Origin: Meconema thalassinum
Taxonomy: Eukaryota > Arthropoda > Insecta > Orthoptera > Tettigoniidae
Assembly: GCA_946902985.2 (NCBI GenBank)
Contig: OX336388.2
Span: forward strand, 1,702,737,978 to 1,702,801,977
Direction: 5' to 3'
DNA: 64,000 nucleotides
The notes beneath the pieces are model-generated. The model saw only the letters and a list, made by a program, of their open reading frames with translations, was not told the DNA's origin and did not search any database. Of the stretch, positions 8,210 through 17,789 are shown one piece after another. A program made the position numbers and the translations under genes. The number at the start of each line of letters is the position of its first letter. The first letter of the stretch is position 1.

Positions 8210-10714
8210 ATGAAATTCCTAGGAGCAGTCCCGTCTCAGTTCCCCAACTGCCCTGAGTATTTAACTGACACTGCAACTGTCTGCCGAGAAGATCCAGATG
8301 ATAGGAGGCGTAGGATTGATAATGGAAGTTTATCGAAGGCTCTCGCTGAAAGTATGCAGACATTGGCGGAGAATCTGGAAGCAGTTTCATTTAGAAACTT
8401 TCAGGAACTGAAGGTGAAGTTAAACAGTGTGAGTCTTCATCCTGAGTGGAATTGTATTAGAGAGGAATCTTGTATATATTTTATTTTAATGAAGGAAAAT
8501 CCTAGTCCACACTTTCGTTGCTGCATTAAGATAACAGAAGGTTTGAGTGCCTCCTTGTATGTATCGAATACAGAAGTGAAACTTTGTAATAACATGTCTT
8601 TACCAAGACAGTTAGGTACAGTGCTAGAAATTGAAGAACTTATAAGGAATGCCCATTCAGTGTATGCTGATCCTGATGCATATGAACATCAAAGTGTTGA
8701 GGATACTGTACCTGTTATGGACAGTTTATTTAAGAACTTGGAGAGTAAGTTCCCTGAGAAGAAGGATACATTAGACTTCTTAAAAGAGCAAGTTCACTTG
8801 CTAACAAAGCGTAAAGTGAAAAACTATTCCTGGGAATTGCTTGTATTCTCATCGCTGGTTCATTCTATTTCTCCTCACTGTTATAGATTTATAAGAGGTT
8901 CAGGAAATGTCACTCTTCCTGCACCCCGCACCTTGAAATTAGTGTGTTCCAAGCTTTTGACGAATCCTATACGGGAGCAAAGTGATAATTTTCTTTTGTA
9001 TATGAGAAAGAAATTTTCACTCTTATCAGAAGAAGATCAACTAGTCCTCCTTTCGATGGATGAGGTTCACATTAAACCCCAGTTAGACTACAAAAAGGGT
9101 AGGGTTGTAGGTAGTGCTGTAAATAGCGATGAGTGTGCAACAAGTGCTTATGTGTTTATGGTCCACAGCTTGCTTTCTTCATACAAGGATGTTGCTCACA
9201 TCATGCCCGTTGTGAACATTCGAGGTGAGGCATTATTCAATATGATGAAGAAAGTCATTCTTGGACAGGAAGAAGTCGGATTTGAAGTTCTAGCACTGAT
9301 TTCAGACAACAGTGCTATTAATAGGAAAGCTGTATCTCTCCTGAGCGATCCACCTGAATTAAATTACATTTATAGTCACCCCAAAGATGCACACAGAAAG
9401 CTTTTCTTTGCAATTGACACTGTGCACATTCTCAAATGTATTAGAAATAACTGGCTGAATGCAAAGCACCAAGAGTTGCATTTTCCAGATTTGACAGAGC
9501 ATGACAGACTACAGATTGCATCATTTGGTTCACTGAAGGAGTTGCATGTGTTAGAGAAGAACAATCTCCTGAAATATGGATTTACCTTGACTCTGAAATC
9601 CCTGTACCCTACCAATTTGGAACGACAGAATGTTCCACTAGCTCTGCAAATTTTTAATAAACCACTAGCTGTGGCAATAAGGGAGATTGGGCCGAAGAAG
9701 AACTTGCCCTCCTGGGACAGTACTGCACAGTTTATTGAGTTGATTTGCAGATGGTGGGACATCATGAACGTTAAGACCCTATGGAAAGGAAAACGCCTTA
9801 GGAATCCTCTTCAGGAACCAATAACGACCAACTCTTCTCATACCGAGTGCCTCCAGGAAATCGTGTCATGGCTAGATAGGTGGAAAACAATTGACTCGCC
9901 TGGAAAGCTGAACAAAGAAACACATGCGGCAATTACCCTTTCTACCAAGTGCATGATTGAAATGGCACAATTTTGTCTCTCTGAGAAAGGCCATAGCTTC
10001 TTCCTACCAGGCAAAATACAGACAGATAACCTAGAAGCTCGATTTGGAAAATATCGCCAACTGGCAGGGAGCCAGTACAATATTTCCCTGAGGCAAGTGT
10101 TTGAGGTGGAGAATAAATTGCGCCTTCAGAGCATCCTGGATCTCAATGCTGCAGTGAGCGAGTATTTTGATGAAGACAAGACATGTGACATAAGTGCTTT
10201 TGATGCTTGTGTTGCTGATGATAGTGATATAGAAGTCCTACAAGATGAGTATTGGCCTCTCTTACACTATATCAGTGGTTATTGCTCATATGTTTTTTTA
10301 ATGCGATATGATTGCAATTATTGCAAAGTCTTTCTTTGCGATGAGGCAGGCCAGAGTGATCACGCCAGCCTAATAAATGCCAATAACCGAGGAGGACTAT
10401 GCTATCCCCATGCAGATGTAGTCAACTGTGCTGCATTTACTTTTGTTGTTATGAGTAAGCTACTCAATAGCTACAAGACAGAATTTTTGCATCACTGCAA
10501 CCAGCAGAGTGTTTTGGTGAATGTAACACAAAGATGTCTGCCCACTGTACTGTTTATGGGGCACAGCTGCCCAAAGCATGCCAGGGCATTAATTGAAAAG
10601 ACTGTACTGGGTACTGCCAGTAATATCTTGATTAATAATTTTGTACACAATGTTAACGACAGGTTTTCACCCAAAACTTTGGCTCAGCATAAGAGGAGGA
10701 AGCTTGTCCAATAA
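8210..10714 (+). CDS. P-element/THAP9-type transposase, intact main exon (834 codons)
   Basis: A single uninterrupted exon gives 834 residues from the ATG at 8210. It probably starts at an acceptor AG at 8197-8198 or 8221-8222, both of which join in phase to the THAP exon ending at 7781. The fold is that of the P-element/THAP9 RNase H-like transposase. LLSMDEVHIKP supplies the first acidic residue (D284), LISDNSAINR the second (D366), FAIDTVHILKCIRNNW matches the D-P-x-H-L-x-K-x-x-R-N block (D403), and NLEARFGKYR supplies the likely catalytic Glu (E609). The Cys-rich C-terminal part (YDCNYCKVFLC) follows. Length and motif order match full-length family members and there are no stops. This suggests a recently active or domesticated gene. 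It would cut and join transposon ends in the nucleus; catalytic assignments are by family analogy. Confidence 0.88.
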   Translation: MKFLGAVPSQFPNCPEYLTDTATVCREDPDDRRRRIDNGSLSKALAESMQTLAENLEAVSFRNFQELKVKLNSVSLHPEWNCIREESCIYFILMKENPSPHFRCCIKITEGLSASLYVSNTEVKLCNNMSLPRQLGTVLEIEELIRNAHSVYADPDAYEHQSVEDTVPVMDSLFKNLESKFPEKKDTLDFLKEQVHLLTKRKVKNYSWELLVFSSLVHSISPHCYRFIRGSGNVTLPAPRTLKLVCSKLLTNPIREQSDNFLLYMRKKFSLLSEEDQLVLLSMDEVHIKPQLDYKKGRVVGSAVNSDECATSAYVFMVHSLLSSYKDVAHIMPVVNIRGEALFNMMKKVILGQEEVGFEVLALISDNSAINRKAVSLLSDPPELNYIYSHPKDAHRKLFFAIDTVHILKCIRNNWLNAKHQELHFPDLTEHDRLQIASFGSLKELHVLEKNNLLKYGFTLTLKSLYPTNLERQNVPLALQIFNKPLAVAIREIGPKKNLPSWDSTAQFIELICRWWDIMNVKTLWKGKRLRNPLQEPITTNSSHTECLQEIVSWLDRWKTIDSPGKLNKETHAAITLSTKCMIEMAQFCLSEKGHSFFLPGKIQTDNLEARFGKYRQLAGSQYNISLRQVFEVENKLRLQSILDLNAAVSEYFDEDKTCDISAFDACVADDSDIEVLQDEYWPLLHYISGYCSYVFLMRYDCNYCKVFLCDEAGQSDHASLINANNRGGLCYPHADVVNCAAFTFVVMSKLLNSYKTEFLHHCNQQSVLVNVTQRCLPTVLFMGHSCPKHARALIEKTVLGTASNILINNFVHNVNDRFSPKTLAQHKRRKLVQ

Positions 10715-11597
10715 CTGTTCATGACCGTTCAGTAGAAATTAAGAATTTTACAATATTCTTTCATTGTATGTACAGTGTCGTTATCATTGTGCGCCCCGGT
10801 AAACACGGCAAGCTAAGCCGGCGTTGACTGGCGCTGATCGCGGGCACGCGTACAATGTTCAGTCAGTGGTTGGTGCACACTTGAGCACTTTTACCAACCA
10901 TGTTCAATAATATGTACAGTGCTCATAGTCGATGCTGAAAATGTCCTCCCTCTCTTGTAACACACACCTGACATCTTCTGATGAAAGAATGGACAACAAT
11001 CTCAGCAATTCTGATAGGTTTATGCCGTGTCTTGTGTGGGGTTTCGCCTAGGACACCAAGCTGGCTCTTCAGCTGGCTCTTGGTGTCCCCGTTCTGTAAG
11101 AACACAACGTTGTCTGTTAAAATGTTTATTATTTACCGTGCCTGTTTTCTTGAATAGTTTGGCGAGCCTCCTAATTGTACTGGCATTACGCACAGGTCTT
11201 CTTGGAAACTTGATTCGACATTTTAATCTTGTTTAAGAACAAGACTTTCTGCTTTTCATATACGAATTATGGATATACACACGTTCGCGCTGTGTCAATT
11301 GGTGTTTAGGCATGACCAACAATCACAGTAATCACAATACTCACTAAACGTGCAACACTAACTTCTAAGCTTTGCAGATACACATCCATATAAATGACAA
11401 AACACGTGTGATCTAACGATATGAGTCAGCGGAGCAGGGTATTGCGAGGTCCACTCGCTCCGCACCTGACCAGCCAAATGACGCCATAGTTTGCCGCGAT
11501 TTCCAGGGCGCACCATGATAATGACCCTCTGGTTCAATTAATATTGTGTTACTTGATCCACTTCTTTACATGGCTAATTACTAATCTGTAAGTATAG
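10715..11597. other. 3' flank of the transposase gene
   Basis: No ORF of note. At 10788-10800 lies tgtgcgccccggt, a 13-mer that recurs in inverted orientation inside the tandem array at 13804-13816 and 14646-14658. The exact 3' end and terminal repeats of the presumed P-like element could not be fixed by eye. Confidence 0.4.
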
Positions 11598-12204
11598 CAG
11601 TGGCGGCTGGTGGATAATTGTTATGGGTGTTGTCCTTTTCCATAAGGGGGGGGGGGGATAAAAGACTGCTTGATATCAAAGAAAACTGTATTGAATTGTG
11701 CGGTAAAACGGATGTACCTCATTCATCACGAATGCCGCAGTTCAGAAAACATCACATTGCCACTGGATCACCGGATTAAATAGTTAGGCTACATGAAAAC
11801 CTGCAAGACATGGTATCGGCAGTTGACGGAGCATCTCAAATGTCTCCGTCCGCTCCTCGGCTCCCTTGTTGCAATCAGCAAGCAACGATCAGCCAAGTTA
11901 ACTATTGGGATAGGACCTACTCGGTCTAGCATCTCTGCCATACCCTTCACTATTGAGATCTGGTCGGTGCTCGGGCCTGGTAACGAGCACTCCTAAACGG
12001 TTGGCGCGCTTTGCTTTCTCAGACAGTTCACAGTAACTTACTATAAGAGTTCCTGAATTATTAAAGAACAGAATTATGAATTCCTATGCATATAAAAGTA
12101 AACGTACAGCTTTTATTACTAAAAATATTATTACGGTATTAATTGTTTTTATTGAATTAATCTGGTCGTTGCGTATCACTGCAACTTATTACCGGCCGCC
12201 ACTG
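11598..12204. mobile_element. Non-autonomous hAT-type DNA transposon
   Basis: Terminal inverted repeats are CAGTGGCGGCTGGT at the left and the complement of CAGTGGCGGCCGGT at the right (13 of 14). The element is flanked by a perfect 8-bp TSD aagtatag (11590-11597 and 12205-12212). An 8-bp TSD and a CAGTGGCGG start are hallmarks of hAT elements. The 607-bp interior holds no transposase; the open frames there have no recognisable domain. A G-run lies at about 11647-11656. Confidence 0.85.
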
Positions 12205-12416
12205 AAGTATAGGATGAACAATGAATTGGCATTTTCAATAGGTGACCATTTCTTGAAATTATTTAGGCATGTAGTGTTAGCATACCAAACGTTGAACTGG
12301 TTGCAAGAAGTTGTCCTATAGTGGAGATGTCAGTTTAAAATGCAACTAATAACCTCTGTGTACAGTCACATTAAACGTCCAGTCCAGAAAGTGGTAAATA
12401 GCTCTACAACCAGCAG

Positions 12417-12443
12417 AGTGTTTTGGAGAATGTTGGTTGTAAA
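12417..12443 (+). other. 27-bp fragment matching the transposase coding sequence
   Basis: Matches bases 10498-10524 of the transposase exon at 26 of 27 positions (differing only at one T/A). The match ends abruptly on both sides. It may be a remnant of an internally deleted P-like copy or filler DNA; chance is unlikely but not excluded. Confidence 0.5.
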
Positions 12444-12879
12444 GCGAAGGTTAGAATGGAGAAGGTAAGTGTACGCTTTAAATGGGATATTTCATGCAAT
12501 TTTAACATGCAATTTCTAAGAGGGCTTTTGTTTCAATTTCACAGATAAAATGGAACACAATCTGAAGAATGTTTCACTGGAACAAATTTTTATTTGTTCA
12601 GATTTTTAACAATGGACTGAATGAAGTCTTGCAAGTTTCTTTACATCTAGTTTCATTGGATGAACGTTAATGTAGGCCTATTTTAAAAGTTTTAATCTAA
12701 TGTAACATATGTGCTAGAGAGTATTTTTAGGAACTGTTCGCATAAGGACTGTTGAAGGTGCAAATGCCTAAAAATGTATCCACCCTGTAAATAATATAAT
12801 ATTAATTCTAAAAGAAAGTAGAATGCGGCTTATACACTTGCATCAACATTGAAATTAGGAAACCTGGTCTATACTGCAC

Positions 12880-15310
12880 CTCATATAAGTTATGTGCTAA
12901 AGTACATAAATATGTATTTATATTTAGTGCTCTTTTTATTAACGGTTGCTATGTTCTGACAGAGCTTGCATCTCGTTGAACTGTCAACAAGGCATACTCT
13001 AGCAGCACACACTGTTGATTAAAAAAAACATTCATCGGGACGTGTTATGCTGTAACCATTGTCAAAAACCATTGATCTGGATGCGTTAGGCAGTAACAAT
13101 TGTCAAAAACCATTTGATTAGACAAAATTAAGGTTAGAATGGTCGGGTGTAGGTGCGACCTTGGCCGCGCGCAGCTAGTGGGACACGGTTGACATAAAAC
13201 GCTCAGTGCGTTAGGCTGTAAACATTTTCAAAACCACAGTTGTGCGGAAAAAAAACACAAATATTTACTACAGTTGATCATAGAATCGCCGATTCAAATT
13301 ACAGATCGTTATGAGGCAATTTCCACAATCCATGGTGAATAAACGATTCAATTCGGTACACGATGTAATGAACTAAGTGGTGCGCACTAGCGGCTGAACT
13401 GTCATCGTAATATTTTGATAACGATTGATTTGAACAATAGCGCTGACAGCTGTAATTTTGGCTATATAAGTCGTGATCCTATTTGGGATGGCTGGATGGG
13501 TCACAGACAGCGGAGGAGGAAATATCTATTAAAACATCGCTCCTTGATTTATTTCTCATCGTTTCAAAAGGTATTTTGGCTAATTCATGTATTGTAGAGA
13601 ATTTTATCGAATTTTATCGCGCGTTCTATCTTCATTCATCGCTACCGTTGATTTCAATTTGAATTGTCACTACTGAACGTCATATATGTGCTAAAGTTCG
13701 TAAATATGTGTTTTTATTTATTGCTATTTTAAAGACGGCTGCCATGTTTCTACAGCGCTTGCATCTCGTTCAACTGTCATCACGGCTCACTCTAGCTGCA
13801 CGCACCGGGGCGCACACATTGTTCCCAACATGTGAGATACAAAATCACTGTTGATCAAAGAAATCATCGGGATGCATTTAGCTGTAACCATTGTCAAAAC
13901 TCATTGATCTGGTCGCGTTAGGCTGTAACCATTGCCAAAATACATTGGATTGAACAAATCGAAGGTTAGAATGGTCGTGTGCAGGTGCGACTTTGGCTGC
14001 ACGCAGCTAGCGGGGCACGGTTGACACAAAACCATTGATCTGGACACGTTAGGATGTAACCATTGTCAAAAACCATTGGATACCACAAAACGAAGGTTAG
14101 AATGGTCGGTGTAGGAGTGGCTTTGGCCGAGCGCAGCCAGCGGGTCACGGTTGACACAAAACCATTGATCTGGACGCGTCAAAAACCATTGGATTGGACA
14201 AATCGAAGGGTGTTGGTGCAGCATAGTACCGTAAGGGCGAGGTTGGCAATACCGGTTTGAAGATGATTGATGTGGACAATGGTGGCCACAGCTGGAATTC
14301 TGCCTACATAAGTCGTGATCCTATTTGGGATGACTGGGTGGGTCACAGACAGCGGAGGAGGAAATATCTATTAAAACATCGCTCCTTGATTTATTTCTCA
14401 TCGTTTCAAAAGGTATTTTGGCTAATTCATGTATTGTAGAGAATTTTATCGAATTTTATCGCGCGTTCTATCTTCATTCATCGCTACCGTTGATTTCAAT
14501 TTGAATTGTCACAACTGAACCTCATATATGTGCTAAAGTTCATAAATATGTGTTTTTAATTATTGCTATTTTAAAAACGGCTGCCATGTTTCTACAGCGC
14601 TTGCATCTCGTTCAACTGTCATCACGGCTCACTCTAGCTGCATGCACCGGGGCGCACACATTGTTCCCAACATGTGAGATACAAAATCACTGTTGATCAA
14701 AGAAATCATCGGGATGCATTAAGCTGTAACCATTGTCAAAACTCATTGATCTGTGCGCGTTAGGCTGTAACCATTGCCAAAAAACATTGGATTGGACAAA
14801 ACGAAGGTTAGAATGGTCGTGTGCAGGTGCGACTTTGGCTGCGCGCAACTGGCGGGGCATGGATGACACAAAACGATTGATCTGGACACGTTAGGATGTA
14901 ACCACTGTCAAAAACCATTGGATACCACAAAACGAAGGTTAGAATGGTCGGTGTAGGAGCGGCTTTGGCCAAGCGCAGCCAGCGGGGCACGGTTGAAAAA
15001 ACCATTGATCTGGACGCGTCAAAAACCATTGGATTGGACAAATCGAAGGGTGTTGGTGCAGCATAGTACCGTAAGGGCGAGGTTGGCAATACCGGTTTGA
15101 TGATGATTGATGTGGACAATGGTGGCCACAGCTGGAATTCTGCCTTCATAAGTCGTGATCCTATTTGGGATGGCTGGGTGAGTCATAGACAGCGGAGGAG
15201 GCAACATCTATTAAAACATCATTCCCTGATTTATTTCTTGTCGTTTGATGAGGTACCGGTATTTTGGCTAATTCATGTACTATAGAGAATGTTATTGCTC
15301 GTTCTACTTT
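12880..15310. repeat. Tandem array of about 840-bp units (three copies, outer ones incomplete)
   Basis: The anchor tatgtgctaa occurs at 12891, 13685 and 14527, and the anchor tcgtgatcc at 13471, 14313 and 15153, giving periods of 794, 842 and 840. The first unit is the most diverged; units two and three are nearly identical. Each unit contains short internal repeats built on ACCATTGATCTGGACGCGTT and AACGAAGGTTAGAATGGTCG, so the array has higher-order structure. A short ORF (MIDVDNGGHSWNS...) repeats with the units but is not a recognised protein. Confidence 0.9.
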
Positions 15311-15384
15311 CATTCAGTGCTACCGTTATAATAAGGAATACAACAATTTTGTATTGAAAAGTGGAAAGGATCCTTTGAAAAGGC

Positions 15385-16412
15385 TATATTTATTTAACTA
15401 GTGAAGGATAGATATGGTCATCTCTTAGTTTTTTTTTTACAAAACAGCACAGTTTGTGTAACATAGAAAATATGAGAACAACGTGTTTTTGCAGATGACT
15501 CACTGTATTCTGTTGAGAATAAAGTGCTAAGATCACTGGTGATTAGCATGTTTTATGTACTGTCGGATAAGCTTATGCCATGCCTGATATTGTAAATATT
15601 GCCATATGAAAACTGTTACTGTAGGATTACTCTATATCAAGTGTTTGTTTGTAAATTATTACATTATCATGCCCTTTTATGAATCAACAACAAGTTTCCT
15701 CTTTGGTAAATGTTCTCATGTGTCATGACTGCTGCTTTGTTCCATTTCAGTAGGTAACCTTTTCTGTCATAGGCATTCCATTGCTAGCCTGTTTTCTTAT
15801 CACGGATGAAAACTTTCTGTGGCTACTTGTTTTTTTTGTGAGTGGGTTAGGACATCACTGTCATCAGCCATGTGTACTTGGATATGGATATTTATTTAAC
15901 TAGTGAAGGATGGTCATCTTTTAGTTATTATTATTTTTTACAAAACAGCACAGTTTGTGTAACATAGAAAATATGAGAACAACATGTTTTTGCAGATGAC
16001 TCACTGTATTCTGTTGAGAACAAAGTGCTAAGATCACTGGTAATTAGCATGTTTTATGGATTGTCGGGTAAGCTTATGCCATGCCTGATATTGCAAATAT
16101 TGCCATATGAAAACTGTTACTGTAGGATTACTCTATATCAAGTGTTTGTTTCTAAATTATTACCACATCATCATGCCCCTATATGAATCATCAACAACAA
16201 AAATTTTCCTCTTTTGTAAATGTTTTCATGTCTCATGACTGCTGCTCTGTTCCATTTCAGTAGGTAACCTTTTCTGTCATAGGCATGCCATTACTACCTG
16301 TTTTCACATCATGCATGAAAACTTTATGTGGCTAGTTGTTGTTGTTGTTGTTGTTGTTGTTTTGTAAGTGGGTTATGACATCACTGTCATCAGCCATGTG
16401 TACTTGGATATG
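15385..16412. repeat. Tandem duplication of a 503-bp unit
   Basis: The segment from tatatttatttaactag at 15385 recurs from 15887, and both copies end at gtgtacttggatatgg. Differences are mainly small indels, including a GTT expansion (about 16337-16361) in the second copy. Both copies end with a SINE-like 3' block (GACATCACTGTCATCAGCC), so a truncated SINE tail was duplicated with the unit. Confidence 0.85.
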
Positions 16413-16755
16413 GGTAGAATTTGTTTGTATGTATGTATTGTGATGCTAGAATTGGGAAGGTTAGGTACGGTATTGTAGTTTTAAGGGGAGGAACTACGAG
16501 GTCATCTGCCCTTGGAAAGGAGGTGACCATGGTCTTCTGCTAGGAACAATCCCAGCATTTACCTGGAGGAGAAAGGAGAAATCGAACCCACTTCTTCTCA
16601 GTTCAGTTTTAACTCATGTGGCTGAGTGAATTTCGTTTCACAATCAAATCAGAATTGTATTTTTAAGGGCAGATGACCTCGTAATTGCGCCCCTTAAAAC
16701 AACAATAATCAACAATAACTAACTAGAATTATATTTCTCGGCAGAGATGGGAATC
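16345..16755 (-). mobile_element. Degenerate SINE family B carrying two mini-retroposon insertions
   Basis: Family-B blocks CATCACTGTCATCAG, CCCAGCATTTACCTGGAG and TCGAACCCAC are in order. It is interrupted at about 16467-16512 and at 16663-16724 by two copies of the GGCAGATGACCTC hairpin element in opposite orientations. The host SINE is therefore older than both insertions. Confidence 0.65.
16663..16724 (+). mobile_element. Solo 3'-hairpin mini-retroposon (62 bp) with TSD
   Basis: The unit reads TTAAGGGCAGATGACCTCG, then GCGCCCCTTAA, then an AACAACAATAATCAAC-type tail. It sits inside a SINE B copy and is flanked by agaattgtattt (16651-16662) and agaattatattt (16725-16736), 11 of 12 identical. 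Removing the unit and one repeat restores the family-B sequence at that point, so the boundaries are well supported. Confidence 0.75.
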
Positions 16756-17202
16756 AACCTTTGGACAGATATGATTGACTATACTGTAGATATTAATTTC
16801 TGTTTTAACTGTTACAGATTAATTGGTTATTTGTTGTTGTGTCTTTTCTTCTCGTTGTGTAGTCGACATCTCACGTTAAAATGGGGTGAATATTTGTCAA
16901 GTTTTTTATTGAATTCTTCTATATATCGCATTTATTGAGACATCAGTGTTTTCGGTCAAGTTCACACTCGCAAGGTTCGAAATGCATACTTATCGATTAT
17001 GATCGAAAACGTTGATTTATTAGCTAGAGTAATGTATCGATCGCATCAACTTCTGACCATATGTTTAATTTATGGTTACGTTATTTATTTATTTATTCGC
17101 GTCTGTAGAACGTAATTTGTTACATAAACACTCAGTCGCGTTTCCTCACAGGTTGTTCATAGCAGCAGCGCTGGGTAGCGCGCTCGCTGACGGCCGGAAG
17201 GC

Positions 17203-17214
17203 TATGACGTCATA
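17203..17214. promoter_or_regulatory. CRE-like palindrome TATGACGTCATA
   Basis: Contains the consensus cAMP-response element TGACGTCA within a longer 12-bp palindrome. It is preceded by GC-rich sequence (AGCGCGCTCGCTGACGGCC) that stands out from its AT-rich surroundings. No gene start is recognised downstream, so function is unsupported. Confidence 0.25.
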
Positions 17215-17735
17215 AATCATATCGCAAGGCTTTCTCTCTAGGTGGTGTTGAAAAATACAGTACCTTTTCTTTCAAGTATACTATTTAAGATAAAGTATTC
17301 CCAAACTGACAAGAGAGGCAGATGACCTTGACGTTACAGCGCATAGAACAAAGATTCCTACCATTTCTCCACATCATAAGACATGTTCATTTGCGCCTTG
17401 CAGTATGATTTTTATCTGACTTGTAAACTTGTTTCAAAATTACTTATTTCGTATCTCGGGTAATTTCATTACAATAAGACTAGCCTACGTACTTCGGAAT
17501 ATAAACTGAACGCAACGCGCCACACATCAGCAACAATGACAAACTATCGCGATTCTAACCCCATTTAAAATAAAATCCCACACCTCCTTAACGTTTTTAC
17601 TTGTGACACCATTTACACTTATGATTAATACAATATATTTCTGACGAGGTCTAGTTTCATCTCACAGATACAATGGTCAGGTTAAAATCATGGTGCAAGA
17701 CACGAATGACCAAGTGGGATGTTTACAACAGATTG

Positions 17736-17776
17736 AGCAGATGACTTCGCTCCTCCGTCCCTTAAAACAACAATCA
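17736..17776 (+). mobile_element. Solo 3'-hairpin mini-retroposon (41 bp)
   Basis: AGCAGATGACTTCGCTCC then CCGTCCCTTAAAACAACA. Flanked by acaacagattg (17725-17735) and acaacaaattg (17777-17787), 10 of 11 identical; part of the right repeat could belong to the AAC tail. Confidence 0.6.
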
Positions 17777-17789
17777 ACAACAAATTGGC

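Noticed and set aside
9376..9765. 129-codon minus-strand frame, and others at 8199, 9838 and 10492
   Set aside because: Antisense shadows of the transposase exon.
10923..11105. piggyBac-like C-terminal cysteine motif (R-R-C-Q-V-C) on the minus strand
   Set aside because: Only one Cys pair is present, the rest of the knuckle is missing and no transposase lies upstream.
12880..15310. CRISPR-like or minisatellite array
   Set aside because: Units are about 840 bp with no regular spacer pattern; this is a eukaryotic tandem repeat.
17203..17214. Promoter driven by the CRE palindrome
   Set aside because: No gene start or exon is recognisable downstream; kept only as a low-confidence site.
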